A DNA stretch of 64,000 nt from Piezodorus guildinii (GCA_023052935.1 CM041298.1:19079371-19143370); one strand, 5' to 3'; counted from the stretch's first letter, positions 31,161 through 43,176 are shown. The notes: generated from the sequence alone by a model not told the origin. A program made the numbers and translations.

Positions 31161-32530
31161 TTGGGTACATACATGAATCTTAAAATAAGTCCATAGCGTT
31201 TCTTTCTCGTGATTTAAATAAAACCGTTAGATTCTTGTTAATATTTTTAAACAATTATACGATTTCACCCCGTAAAATACGGAGCAGCTTGAGTTTCCGG
31301 AGCAGCTCTACACCCTCTTGCGTTCATTTCTCCAGCGGGGTAAGATAGAAGTGCTGGTTGGCGGAGCCTTCTCCAAGGAAATCGACCTCACCTGTGGAGT
31401 TCCTCAAGGGTCTGTGCTATCACCAGTACTATTCTCTATAAACACAGCTGAAACTGTTGAAGCAAAATACAAAACAGCTACTGTAGCGGCCTATGCCGAT
31501 GACATAGCGATTTACAGTAGCTCGATGAACGGAGAGACAGCTCTACATCAGTCGGAGTTGGCTTGTAATGAGATTACAAAAAAGCTGGAGAGATTAAATA
31601 TTACAGTTAATCCCAAGAAGACCGACTGTATTATTTTTTATCTCCAGAAGAATAAGCGCAGTCTACTGAAGACAAAAACAATAGGATCGTTTACCTGGGC
31701 ATCACCCTTGACAGGCACCTCAAATTGTCCAATCACTGCTTCAAAAAGATTAGCTCGGCTAGGACCAAGTCCTATCGACTAAATCATTTACTAACGTCGC
31801 CGAATCTATCCTTCCGCCTGAAAATATTAATATATAAATCATTAATTAGACCGGCCCTCCTATACGGAGCACTGATGCTAACTAATATATCACCAACCAT
31901 AGCAAAAAAGCTCCAGCAGTTTCAAAATGGAGTACTGAGACGAATAGTTCTCTACAGAGGACGAAGACAGACCAAATACACGACACCTTCGAAGTTCCGA
32001 CCGTGACAGAGTTCATCTCCCGGTACTGCACGAACCCACTGTTTAACACACTGACTCCGACAGGACGGCCACAGCGCTGGCAAGACTATGTACGGACCCT
32101 CAGAATAGACTGAGAAACCACAACTCGACTAACTGACTCAGAAAGACTAGTGAGCCCCATCACTAGACGTGACTCCCCTTCGTTCCCATATACCGAAAAT
32201 TTTTGTATCCTCTCTCCCCTCATAAATGCATGTAATGCAGAAAAAGAGATCCCATATTCCTTCCTCTATTTCCGATTTCCAAGCCCCAACTCCCATGGGG
32301 CTTAGAAAAAAAAAAAAAAAAATTATACGATTTAGTTATTTAATCAAAAAGTAAATATTTTTGATAAATTATTCTAAAATTTGGTCATCATCAACTGTTG
32401 AAGAACGACCCGAGCGATTGGCGTCTTTTAAATCAAACTTTCTGGTTCTGAACCCAGTAAACCACTAACAGACGGTACTGTCTCCTAATAGTCCAGGAGC
32501 TAAATGCACGGTTGACTAACTCATCAAACA
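31161..32530 (-). mobile_element. Decayed mariner, split by a LINE insertion
   Basis: The left end shows a mariner-like terminus (TTGGGTACAT, then AAAATAAGTCCATAGCGTTT). On the right, the minus strand at about 32380-32480 translates as WFTGFRTRKFDLKDANRSGR, then SSTVDDDQILE, the helix-turn-helix segment of mariner transposases, with stops. Most of the catalytic part is missing. Positions 31266-32321 are a later LINE insertion. The right terminus was not identified. Confidence 0.65.
31266..32321 (+). mobile_element. 5'-truncated Jockey-like LINE with 12-bp target duplication
   Basis: Flanked by ATTATACGATTT at 31254-31265 and 32322-32333. Coding starts within the RT palm: LTCGVPQGSVLSPVLF and AYADDIAIYSS (YADD, unlike the FADD of J1). 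The frame 31318-31782 shifts and continues in another (31725-32006, SNHCFKKISSARTKSYRL, RPALLYGALM), then a third with PTGRPQRWQDYVRTLRID. It ends in a run of about 17 A. It inserted into a mariner remnant. Confidence 0.9.
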
Positions 32531-33326
32531 TATATCTATAAATATTTTTAAAAATTTATTTCGACCATACTCAGTACAAAAATGCATTTTCTTGCATTTC
32601 TTCTTAATAAGCAGCTATAATTAATTTGAAGAAGTGGTCAATTATGTGACCATAACTAGCCCATCGAATATACGATTGAGTTTTGTTTTAACTAGTCTGT
32701 ATCATCTCAAAAATGACAAAAATACATTTCTTGCGGTTTGGAAACTCACATTAATGACCGCCAGAAAAACAAACGTACAGAAAAACTAGCCCGTTGTGTG
32801 ACTATTTTATTACGAATCGACTTAAAATAAGACTAAACTCTTAATAATGGTTATATTATGCAATCTAATTGTGTGATTTGTTGCGATTTGTTAATTTATA
32901 GCAGATTTGAATTTTTTTTGTATGTTAATCGTCTAGGATTTTGTTATTTCTTCTGATATGAGTAAAGGTATACATAAATTTCAATATAAAAATATTTAAG
33001 GCAAAAATTAAAAATTAATTTTAAAAAAAAAAAAAAAACAGTACAAAAAACAATGTATGTGATCAAAACTAACTATGGTCCTTGAAAATGACATAAATGC
33101 TTTATTTAATATATTAATATATCGGATGATTCGATTAATTCCTTTATAAATGCTACGGTTTTTTATAGGACTTCTTTCATTTATTATATTTCTCTGAATA
33201 TATTTTTCTTACGTTTTGAGCAAGCAGAATACCACATAAATATACAGAATAACGGTTGAAAGTGATAAAAGCACCTAAACTAATTTTTTTTTTTTTTTAA
33301 ATATGTGAACATTATTGAGCAAGTAA
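32531..33326. other. A+T-rich region without a gene
   Basis: A and T tracts near 33023 and 33283. A short RepA-like fragment may lie around 33240-33280 (GAAAGTGATAAAAGCACC), not counted. Nothing else recognised. Confidence 0.35.
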
Positions 33327-34118
33327 TGCTATGTTTTTGACCGGCTGCTTTTCTAAGGCAGCGGTAGCTTCAAAAACTAGCTTACTTACTATATTTAGTC
33401 AATATATAAACTATATTTAATGATACCATTGATCTCCTTTCCAAAGGTATCGTGTTTACCAATCCAATAGGTGGCATGCAGGGTAAGATTAAAGTAAACA
33501 AGATTCAATTAATACATTACTATAATTATTAATTTACACATATCATTATATTCACATATTGCCTAAAACTCTGATTGAGAATACTGAGGGACATTTTCTC
33601 TACTACATTTGCCATACAATATTACAAATAACAATATACCTTTTAAACACTTAACCGGCTGGCGAAGGTGAAATCAGTCTTAGGTCCCCTTTCTTGGCAT
33701 CATCCTCCAGCTGCTCTCAGAACCCCGACGGCCACCTCCTCTTCTTGTAGATGGAACCCGACTCACTCTTCTTGAGGATAAAACTTGACTAACTCCTGGT
33801 TCGAATAAGACTGCCCTACGAATCTTCTCTCCCATCCTCGTCACCTCGGGTGGGCCAATATGGGAAGTGCCCCGGTTGGCGGTATAGCCTTTGTGCTATT
33901 AATCTTATATTTTCACCAATCTTAATATTCTTGTTGGCCGCCGCTGAGGGATACTACCAGGGGTTTCTGGTACCGCTGGGGGGCCCATACCGATGGGAAA
34001 TCTAGGGGGCTAGGTAAACACCTTTTGATGTTTTGCCGACAAAGGTTCGTTATCATTAATTGTTTAATATTAAAATTATTTAATTATGGATTCCCCTCAG
34101 TATCCTCAATACATTACA
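33327..34118 (-). mobile_element. Solo LTR (family D), longer copy
   Basis: On the minus strand starts TGTAATGTATTGAGG and ends AACATAGCA. Flanked by GTAA at 33323-33326 and 34119-34122, a 4-bp target duplication different from that of the relative at 5311. At 792 bp it is the better guide to the full LTR. It contains a C/G-rich central part (about 33840-34010) missing from the other copy. No coding region. Confidence 0.87.
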
Positions 34119-34122
34119 GTAA

Positions 34123-34934
34123 ACCGGAAAAAAAGTCAAGGGAATGTAATTTATTTTATTTAAGAATTTTCTGTTAATTGTGCACGTATCAAGCAGAACT
34201 ACTTTCAGCTGTAATTTTAAATGTCTAAGTTCTAAGACAATCTCGACCACTAGTCTAGAGCTTTATCTGACACTACACGTTTCACAGTACAAACGAGGCA
34301 GAAATTCGATTTGTCTAAGTAAAAATCTTCACAGTAGAATATGTTCTGACTACTGTAAACTGTATTATAATTACACAGTATTTTTATTTTTATTTTTAAT
34401 GAAGTTATAACTTGTCTAATTTCAAGGTATGTCCAAATCTAGTTTTAATATCTCCCCTAGCATATTTGTGGACTTCTGAATAAATAATCCCTAAAAGCCT
34501 TGTCAGATCTCTAGTACTAAGATGGGTGCAATGCAGGTGCACTTATATTTTCAAGACTGCATCATAAATTGCAAGATGGCAAGGAAACCTAGTATTCTTT
34601 ATTGGACGTTTCCGACCGATCTAAATGGTTTTATAGATGGCGCTGTATAACCGTAGTTGTTGAGGCACTTATTGCAATTAATCACGGCAAAAACATAAAT
34701 ACAAATAAAATAAAAAGATTAATTCTGAAGAAACATATATTAATGATAAATAAGTGGTTCTTGGTTCTTCCTTACAAGTTTATTATAAACTAATCATAAT
34801 TAAGAGTCAACGTTTAGGTTTTTTTGCCCATATTCAGGACACTACTTACACTAATACGTTATATACCATAAATATTATTATTAACAAAACTAAAAAAATA
34901 AATAAATAAAAACAAAAAAAAATGTATCTAAATA
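34123..34934. other. Unrecognised region
   Basis: No repeat match within the window was noticed and no credible gene; the 76- and 63-codon frames at 34180 and 34602 carry no motif. This is one of the few stretches that may be unique host DNA. Confidence 0.35.
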
Positions 34935-34942
34935 ACTGACAA

Positions 34943-35676
34943 TTTTTTTTTTTTTTTTTTATTTGTTTATCCGCCTCTACCCTTGAGGGTCATTGGCGTG
35001 ATCGAAATAATTATATTCTATATTAGAATCCTATCATTTTCGTGAATTCTATTAATTTGTTAATACTTTCTTCCTCATCTTTAAGTATTTCTTTCATGTC
35101 TTTCTTTAGATTCAACCCTTTTCTTGACTGCTCATAAAGCGGGCACTCAATCAGCAAGTGTTCTACAATTAGAGGAGAATTGTTGCATTTTTCGCAGGTT
35201 GGCGCTTCCAGGCGTCTCAAGAGGTAACCATGCGTAAATTGGCAGAGCCCAATTCTTAGTCTGCATACAACAATTTCCTCTCTCCTTGAAGATCTTGCAC
35301 TAGTTCTCCATTTCTGACAGTCGGATTTAATTGTTCTCAACTTAGATATCTTTTCTCTTCAACCATCCTCCCACTCTTTCAGAAGAACTTTCTTGTAGCT
35401 ACTCACCCAATCCTCCCTCCATTGTGGTTTCTTTTATTTGAGTAATCTCTTCGGCTTCACCTTTTCTGGCTGAATGAGCTGCTTGATCGGCTCTTTCGTT
35501 CCCAATAATTCCACAGTGGGATGGTACCCAAATCATAATCACTACTTTAGACATTATTTTTGTTTCCCACCATTCATTTATTACGTCTCTAATTATGGCG
35601 TTAGAACATGTTTGGCTGTCAATGGCTGCAAGAACACTCCACGAGTCTGTAACGATAGTCCATGTCATTTTTCATC
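34943..35676 (-). pseudogene. I-type LINE, 3' end with RNase H domain
   Basis: Flanked by ACTGACAA at 34935-34942 and 35677-35684. On the minus strand it starts inside an RNase H domain (TDSWSVLAAI at 35640; IWVPSHCGIIGNERADQAA near 35500), is broken between 35399 and 35340, and resumes with RSSRREEIVVCRLRIG and the cysteine/histidine segment CEKCNNSPLIVEHLLIECPL. It ends with an A tail (T run at 34943-34962). A C-terminal RNase H followed by this zinc-like module is typical of I-group LINEs. Confidence 0.88.
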
Positions 35677-35800
35677 ACTGACAAATTGTTCTGAGGTAAA
35701 TAAACTTTTATGTAACATTAATCTTTGTCCTTATACTGAATTTTAAATTGGTTCATACTTTTATTTTATTTTATTTGTAAATGTTATTTTATTATGAGTC

Positions 35801-35832
35801 CTAAAGATGGAGGAAACCTCCGAAACGTCGAC
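35801..35832 (+). ncRNA. Hammerhead-like motif, dispersed copy
   Basis: CUAAAGA, one U, a perfect 5-bp stem II GGAGG/CCUCC with an AAA loop, then GAAACGUCGAC. Only core base G5 (here A) departs from the hammerhead consensus, and that change would normally abolish cleavage. The following context (AATGACTGG, TAAAATAATGTTTTAAA) parallels the SatH minus strand (ATGACTGG, TAAATAAATTGTTTTAAA), showing common origin. Confidence 0.45.
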
Positions 35833-35839
35833 ACTTAAT

Positions 35840-36225
35840 AATGACTGGTGTAAAATAATGTTTTAAAGAACGACTAAGAACCATTTATTTATGATTAAAA
35901 AGTTGAGTATTTTAATTGTTAAATTTAATTTTTTAATTCCTTTACACACGCAAAACCAGTAGCAGCAGTACTTACTTCAAAATAAAGTATTAAAGCAAAT
36001 ATAGGAAGATAATAAAACTCAGACAATGATGAAAAGGGTAAGAAAATAATTACAAAATGGTCACCCAATAGGTATTTTAATGTTAATTATTATAAATATT
36101 ATAGATAAATCATTAACAAAGTATGTACAACCAAAGCTGATCAATAAATGATACTTAAAAATAAAAAGTTTTATTTTATTTTTATAAATTATTTTTTATA
36201 AAAATAAAATAAATATTTTTTAAAT
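35840..36225. other. A+T-rich spacer
   Basis: Apart from the probable continuation of the Penelope-like end up to about 35890, nothing recognised. Confidence 0.35.
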
Positions 36226-36690
36226 TTATAAAACTATTATTCTTCCAACGGTTCTTTACGGATGCGAAACGTGGCCGCTTACTTTGAAGGATGAACAACG
36301 GCTTAAGGTTTTCGAGAATAAGGTATTGCGTAAAATATTTGGTCCGAAGAGAGATGAGGCCACTGGGGAGTTTAGAAGGTTGCACAACGCGGAGTAGCGG
36401 AGTTTGTACCCTGTGAATATAATTGAGTTGATAGCATCGCGGAGACTCAAATGGGCGCGTAAAGTTGTTGGGCTTAGTGAGGAACGGATTCCGAGAAAGT
36501 TGGTATTCGCTGAACCGACTGGTAGGCGTCCGAAAGGTAGGCCGAAGCGTCGATGGGAGGATTGCATTAAGGCTGATCTCGGGGGCTTGGGCATGACCGG
36601 TGAACATTGGACGAGTCTGTGCAGGCGAAGTTTGGTGGTATCGGCATCGAACCTTCGGGTTCGGTAGGCCTATTATTATTATTATTATTA
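36226..36690 (+). pseudogene. RTE-like LINE 3' end
   Basis: Starts abruptly at AAAACTATTATTCTTCC (KTIILPTVLYGCETW) and reads to LVVSASNLRVR with an in-frame stop at the GGAGTAGCGG position (TTG to TAG, near 36395). Ends in (ATT)n. Very similar to the copy at 3358-4100. Confidence 0.9.
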
Positions 36691-37949
36691 AATTATTTTT
36701 TAAATTCTATCGACGAAAAAGTACGGTCAGATCAGCTTGAATTATCATACTCAGATCGATTCATAAAAAAAAATGTTTATCAACGAAAAAAAGCTTGTAA
36801 ATAAGCTTTTGAGTTTAGGGTAAGAAGAGATGAAGGAGAAATAGTTAAATAAAACGAAAATATTGACTATAGAAGTTGGTCGTCTAAGAAATCACACTAA
36901 CTCCTTAAAGGCTAATACAAAGCCAGATAAAAAAGCCAATAAAAATAATGAAAAAAAAGACGATATAAGAGTAAATGATAAATGACAGTAAAGCTTGTAA
37001 AAAGAGGATACGACAAATAATATGGGACAGTATTGTTTTTAACTTATTAATTATTTTGGGACAATACTTCCGAATAATACTGAGGACAACAGATGCTGGC
37101 TTAGGTGTTTTAGAGTAAAAATGAAAAATAAAATCAGTAGAAACTAATGATTAAAAAACATTAGAAGACAAATAACAAAGAAAAGAAAACAATGAAAAAT
37201 ATTATAACTCAGTAGGTAACTTCTAATTCTTTTGGTATAAAAACAAATCAAGACTTTTGTTACAAACAATAAATCATTTTCAGTTGTGTTATGTTCGTTT
37301 AATCAGCATATTTTTAATATCACCAGATTTTTATTTTTTTTTTAGTCTGATCAGGATACGTCAGGTAATGAGTTTATTCAAGGCTGTACTTCTTAGAGAA
37401 ACACAACCAGTTCCTAGGATATAAAAATAAAACCTAACTCTTCGGTTTTATAAAAAACCTACTTGACTGTAGGTTCTCGAACCCAAAAATATAAAGTAAA
37501 GGACGTAATATAGAAGGGAAGAAACTGCGTTACAACTGTTATATGACATTGCTACGGTATACCTTCATATAAAAATTATATTTCAAGAAAACCCAAAATA
37601 TGAGTTTTAATTCGAAAATTGTGCATGTTTTAGGAAATTTCGGCGAGAGTATAAATTGCACGCAAAAATGTTACATAACATGTTTTGAAGCTTAAAAATA
37701 AAGAAATAAAACGACACATAACACATGAATATCGAACGAATAATAGCCAAGTTATGGATAATAACCAAAACGGGTGTTCAAGAGGGCCTAGCGAAGGGAG
37801 CACAAGGGTGAGGAGTGAGGACTTTAGAGTGAATACTCATCTAATAAGGTCCTAACAACTGGCGAAAATTCAGCTTGTCTCTAATTTCTTGCGAAACAAA
37901 ACATTCATTGCATGGACTAATAGTAACATAGATGTGATTTTCAAAAAAC
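36691..37949. other. A+T-rich region without a gene
   Basis: 1.25 kb with no open frame of note and no repeat match noticed within the window. Possibly unique DNA or an old unrecognised element. Confidence 0.35.
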
Positions 37950-38520
37950 AATCAACACCACAGGAGCATCAATATGCTAGAAGATTTAGGAAAAGTGGTA
38001 TACTTCATTTGGATCCCAAGCCATATGGAGATAGTTGGTAATGAGCTGGCGGACAGGGCCGCCAAACAAGGACTCACCCTTCCAGGTCAAGGCGTTGCCA
38101 TCTTAACACCTCGGGATATGTGTCATCCACTTCGAAAAGAAATAGCAGATGCCTGGCAATCCATGTGGGACGAAAGCCCTCCTAGCAAACTGAAAACAAT
38201 CAAAACAACAGTAAAGCCATGGAGCTCATCCAGTCGATCAAGTCGCAGAGAGGAAGTTGTCCTAGCTAGGTTGAGAATAGGCCACACTAACCTGACACAC
38301 ATACATCATATCACTAAACAGCCACCCCCAAAGTGCCAACACTGTAACAGCCCGCTTACTGTCAGACACATATTGGAGGAATACCCTTTTTACCAATCAT
38401 ATTTAAACAGATTTGGCTTAAGACCTGATACAGCAACCTTATTGAGCAATGACGAAAATAATATAAAATTATTGCTAAACTTTCTTAAGGCCCAGCAGCT
38501 GTTATGTAAAATATAGGGAT
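37950..38520 (+). pseudogene. I-type LINE, C-terminal RNase H and zinc-like module
   Basis: The 180-codon frame 37974-38516 has VYFIWIPSHMEIVGNELADRAA (end of RNase H), SSRSSRREEVVLARLRIGHT, then CQHCNSPLTVRHILEEYPFY. Expected family residues are mostly present, but an E stands where a C is usual (EECP to EEYP). It is 5' truncated. No A tail follows; after about 50 bases a T tract of an opposite-strand element begins. Confidence 0.85.
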
Positions 38521-38563
38521 TCTGTCGTAAACAATATAGGAAAATAATCTTGGTGGGACTAAC

Positions 38564-38567
<4 letters not shown>

Positions 38568-38625
<58 letters not shown>

Positions 38626-38685
38626 AGTTTAGATAGAAATAAAATAAAATAAACAAATGAAATAAAGGCGTTGATGACCTGAGGG
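38568..38685 (-). mobile_element. 3' tail of a minus-strand I-type LINE with long poly-A
   Basis: 57 T at 38568-38624 (poly-A on the minus strand), preceded on that strand by CAGGTCATCAACGCC and an A/T-rich stretch with TTTATTTTATTTTATTT, the style of I-group 3' ends such as that at 34963. The remainder is replaced by RepE. Confidence 0.55.
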
Positions 38686-39022
38686 TGTCACCCATAAACC
38701 TAGAAAGGACAGACCAAGTACCGACAAAGAACACATACCTGTACTTAGGACCCAACCATCTGGAAGCACTTGCTTTGAGGTACCCATGCCGAATCCTTAT
38801 CCCCTCTACAAAACCTTGCTATATATACCCTTTGATCCTCAAAACTCATCACTCTAGTTGTAACATTTACTTGTGTCACACTCATAGAAGGAGACCTCGG
38901 AATGTACACTTGTAGTCACCCTAACTCCTCAGCACAGTTTATTGTATTCTGAATATATATTGTATTCTAATAATAAAAGCAGTATTTTAATATCTTCACT
39001 GTGTGTGATTCATTAACTAACG
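38686..39022 (-). repeat. RepE copy, LTR-like (337 bp)
   Basis: Inverted relative of 18899-19249. One end is TGTCACCC; the other is altered. Sits next to an I-type tail, as if inserted into that element. Confidence 0.6.
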
Positions 39023-39394
39023 AATAAGTCTCGGGTCACTCGTATAATTGGTAAAAATAATTCCATACGATTGTCACATAGGGAATAGAACCACAAGATG
39101 TTATAACTGGAAAGAAATACAAGAGAATTTCAAATTTGTCTTGAGATTCAATCGCCGAAAAGGTCTAATAGAATTACATGAACCGCGTTGAATAAATAAT
39201 ACATTAGGAACCGAGGAGCAAATTCGTTTCTGTTCCACGAAACCACTAAGGCTACGTTCGGCATCGATTGGAGAAATTGAGATGTTAAATAGAACTCGAT
39301 CTTGGAAGGAACATTCCAAGGAAGAGGAAACAAGAAACAAAGGTATAATTAAATTTAAAATAATGTAGAATAAATGAGGTTTTGTATTTCGTTC
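39023..39394. other. Unrecognised region
   Basis: Two overlapping minus-strand frames (39101-39340) have no motif. No repeat match noticed. Confidence 0.3.
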
Positions 39395-39800
39395 TCCTCA
39401 CACAACACTGAACGACAAGATATCGATTACTACAACATTTACTTGACAAACGTCCAGTTTATTACAAAAAAAAAACACTCATTTACACTCTATCATACTG
39501 TTAGGTCATATAAAATCAAGCTTTGGAAGTCAACTAAACGATCTAATTACTCCCACATCCAATCCTAACAACCCAAAATCCTGGATGCACCTTATTTTGT
39601 CACAAACAACTCTCTGTAATGACCTCAACATCCCACTTGTCCTAGACCAAGCCGTGACAGATATACGTCTTTTCGTTCGAATCTCTCTGCCACACATAAA
39701 CTCACTTGTCCGTAATCTATCTTCCTTCCTAGATATACCTGATAAGAGACCAAGGCGATTGAAAAAAAAGGTGGCCTCGGGACTACTGGTATTTTTTAAT
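39395..39800 (+). pseudogene. Jockey-type LINE (J2), decayed C-terminal fragment
   Basis: Shifted remnants of the J2 end: CTACAACATTTACTTGACAA (LQHLLDKR region), STKRSNYSHIQS and a degraded PRRLKKKVASGLL end. Several frameshifts; no clear tail. Confidence 0.75.
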
Positions 39801-40236
39801 GACAATAAATAAAAAAATATTTCTTCTTCATTGGAAAAATAATATGCCAAGGATTTGTCTCTTTATAATCTAATACTTTTTTTCACAGTCTGAGAAAAAT
39901 TTAAGTTCAAGGACGAAGAGACGGGTTAAAGAAGTATAGAATAAATAAATATACAAATAACATACTAATTTATTTTAATCATCAAAACAGATTTTTTTTT
40001 CTGTTATCCATGATCATTTTTCATCGAACAGCTAAAAATATATATATTTGATTTCCTCCTTAAGCGATCACAATCATTATGAACTTTGTTGTGTCTCTTT
40101 AGCTCTAAATATCGGCTCTAACATAATCACTACACATTTATAAGACTCATTTGAAAAAAAAAAAAAATATCTTTTTCTCCCTTTTTGATTTCACTTACTT
40201 TTATATGATATTTTTCATATAACATATTTTTTATTA

Positions 40237-40570
40237 TAATAATAATAATAATAATAGGCTTAGCGAACCCGAAGGTTAGATGCCGATACCACCAAAATCG
40301 CCTACTACACAGACTTGTCCAATGTTCACCGTTCAGACCCAAGCCCCCGAGATCAGCCTTTACGCAATCCTCCATCGACGCTTCGCCTACCTTTCTGACG
40401 CCTACGAGTCGGATAGCGAATACCAACTTTCTCGAATCCGTTCCTCATCGAGCGCAACAACTCTACTCGCCCATTTGTGTCTCCGCGATGCTATCAACTC
40501 AATTATATTCCAGGATACAAGTTCCCAATTCGCGTTGTGCAACCTTCTAAACTCCCCAGTGACCTCATCT
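40237..40570 (-). pseudogene. RTE-like LINE 3' end, diverged
   Basis: (AAT)n at 40237-40256 is the tail. The minus strand reads LTFGFAKP-type terminal sequence, then WTSLCSRRFWWYRHLTFG. More diverged than the 3358 and 36226 copies, with several indels. It breaks off at RepC near 40571. Confidence 0.8.
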
Positions 40571-40925
40571 CTCATTTTTTTATTTACTTTTGTATCTTTC
40601 TTGTTTCTTTTTCTTTGTGTTTCTATCTTTCATTGTGTTTTTTTCTTAATATTATTTATTGAAGGTTTTTGTATAATTTTTCTACAACATATATAATCAC
40701 AATTTAATTTTACCACTAATTTATAGATTAGTTAATTAGATTATAATACCAAATGAACCAAACATTTGCTGATTGTAAGGATGTCTCATTCGAAATCATC
40801 TATAAATATTTTGTCAAAATGTAGAAATGTAAATAAAGTTTATTTTCTTCTCCTTCTTAATATTATTAATTTATAGGAGTATATTCATAATAAATTATTT
40901 AACGTTTTATATCTTTATGAGAAAA

Positions 40926-40993
<68 letters not shown>

Positions 40994-41190
40994 CTAACTA
41001 ATATCATGATCTAATGATATTAGAAATATATATATTTTTTTGTTTCATTGTATAAATTAAGCTGGTATGTAGTGCATTACCAATTAGTTTAAATTTCAAT
41101 TATTATTATTTCAATTAATGAGATTTTTGTATAATTTACCGCCTATAACTGGGCCTTGGCCTGTTGGTGGATCATGTAAAAAAAAAAATT
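40571..41190 (+). repeat. RepC copy with (TA)n expansion
   Basis: Matches 19850-20155 at both ends; (TA)n at 40931-40991 expands the middle. Ends CCTTGGCCTGTTGGTGGAT, CATG and an A-rich tail. Confidence 0.6.
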
Positions 41191-41194
41191 TAAA

Positions 41195-41510
41195 AATATA
41201 TTAAATAAAAATCAGAGGAAAGTATTGGGATCATAAAAATTTTTGCTTTCAATTTTAACAGGTTTACACGTTTTAGAGTCCCTTGTTTACAAACAACCAA
41301 GTCCCACAAAAAGAAATTACATATTTAAAACAACCATACGCCGTTAATGCTACAGCTTTTACTTTTTTTTTTAATCAAACGAAATCGGTGAACCAGAAGA
41401 ACAACTTTTTATCGAAATTTGATAAATGTTTTTACCTTTTCCATTTCTGATTGTATTCAAAAATTCTAAAATTTATATTAACAACGGAGGTAGGGGAAAG
41501 TCATTCCGAG
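41195..41510 (-). repeat. RepA fragment
   Basis: Minus-strand RepA end (AAGTATTGGGATCATAAAAA, then CAACCAAGTCCCACAAAAA) continuing into the terminal ACGGAGGTAGGGGAAAGTC region with the middle deleted. Confidence 0.7.
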
Positions 41511-41998
41511 CACTAAGAAAGTCCATATTAAAGACTATTACAGACTCACCATGATACGTTAGCAACACTACTTTACATACAGACCTTCAAATGCCAACAG
41601 TCAACGAACGGATTCGAACCTCTACTACAAATGTTTTCAAAACTTACACGGACATACTAACACTAACAGACTAATACGAAGCATTGCCACTAATAACATT
41701 AGTATTTTCCGGCATATACCAGCAGAAGGCTAAAAAGAAGTTTGATGAGTGACCTTCTATGCTAAATTCATAATATGTAGCACGCCAGGAAGCGGTGTCG
41801 CTGGGTATCTTCTCTCCATCATGCCTACCACGCCAAACTATCATCCCTTCATCACATTCGCTGATTGTCAACATTCATTGGCAGGTATGAATACAAAATT
41901 TAAAGATAAAAAAAAAAATATATTAAAGCCTATTAAATTTTATATCATAATAGCGAGCCATATGTTATAGTCATAATATCATATATTATAATTTTAAT
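41511..41998. other. Unrecognised region
   Basis: A 67-codon minus-strand frame at 41671-41874 carries no known motif. A RepA scrap (TTAAAGCCTATTAAATTTTA) lies near 41922. Confidence 0.35.
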
Positions 41999-42007
41999 TA
42001 TCTGATT

Positions 42008-42519
42008 TCCAAAGTCCTCCGTACAATAGTAAATGCTCCTTATTATGTCTCCAATTATACCTTGCACCACGACCTTAATGCTCCATTTATTTCAGACCTA
42101 ATTCCATCCAAATTTTCCAAATTCCACCAGAACCTCATTCATCATCCTAATCCTTTAGCTCAATCCCTATCCAGCTCCACTCATCCATACAACCCACCTA
42201 GAAGGTTGAAACGGCAGTGGCCCCGCGACCTTTTGTAAATATATTGGAGTTCTAGCACTGGCTAGATTCTCCACTCTATGTGGTGTATGTATGAGTGTGT
42301 GTATGTGTATATAAGTATAAGTGAATTATTGACTTTTGTATTGATTCATTATTGTGTATATATTTTATTGTAATTTTATGTTGTGTAAATATTGTATGAA
42401 TTTAGTATGTATGATATCTTTCAGCACTACTATTAATGTCCAAATTGGGACAGATTGTAAAATTTTCTCAATAAAAATTGTTGTCAATAAAAAAAAAAAA
42501 AAAAATAAAAAAAAAAAAA
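42008..42519 (+). mobile_element. J1 Jockey-type LINE, 5'-truncated with target duplication
   Basis: Nearly identical to 26770-27253 of J1 copy B (KVLRTIVNA to QWPRDLL and the 3' UTR). Flanked by TATCTGATT at 41999-42007 and 42520-42528. A longer A-rich tail (42489-42519) than the composite copy suggests a recent insertion. Shows that a J1 lineage with the copy-B 3' end has been active. Confidence 0.9.
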
Positions 42520-42528
42520 TATCTGATT

Positions 42529-43176
42529 ATTTAAACTAAAACTTATTTTTCCTTCGAATTTTGATGTAATTTTTTTTTAAATACTATATTCATTTATTAC
42601 TTACTTTAAAACTTCTTAAATAGATTTTAAGAACGGAGGTAATTGAAAAGTGCAAAAGGAGAAACCATAAAAATTAATCAAATAGAAAATATATACTAAA
42701 TAATATTTTACCTACACATATAGTCAAGAATTGTCTGACAAGGCACAGCCAGGATTCCTATTGTCTTTTTGTACAAAGGGTCTCTAAACCCTTTTCTTTT
42801 CAACTTTGAGGATTATTATGAAGAGCGAAGCCCTAGTCCGAATTGTCTTTGTTTCACAAGCAGCAAAGTCTTAGGCAACAATATTAAAAACTTTTATTAG
42901 AAACACAGACATTATTTAGGGTTGGTATTTTATCATAAAACGCACCAGAAGTGTTTAGAATAGGACATCTACAACACAAACTTGTCAATATATCTACATA
43001 TGTCCAGTTACGTATCAAAAATCACTGCTTATAATCAACTAGGTAGACAACCAAATTAACATTTAAACTATGAAAATAAAAAAAATAAATAAAAAAATTA
43101 ACAAAGCGAGAGTATGATGGAGTGAGAGAACGATCATTGCTAACACTGGTGAGACGAACAGATAAAAATGAATATT
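42529..43176. other. Unrecognised region
   Basis: No gene or element end recognised; a RepA scrap (AAGAACGGAGGTAATTGAAAAG) lies near 42632. Confidence 0.35.

Noticed and set aside
34180..34793. Small host genes at 34180 and 34602
   Set aside because: Short frames with no motif, in an A+T-rich region; expected by chance.
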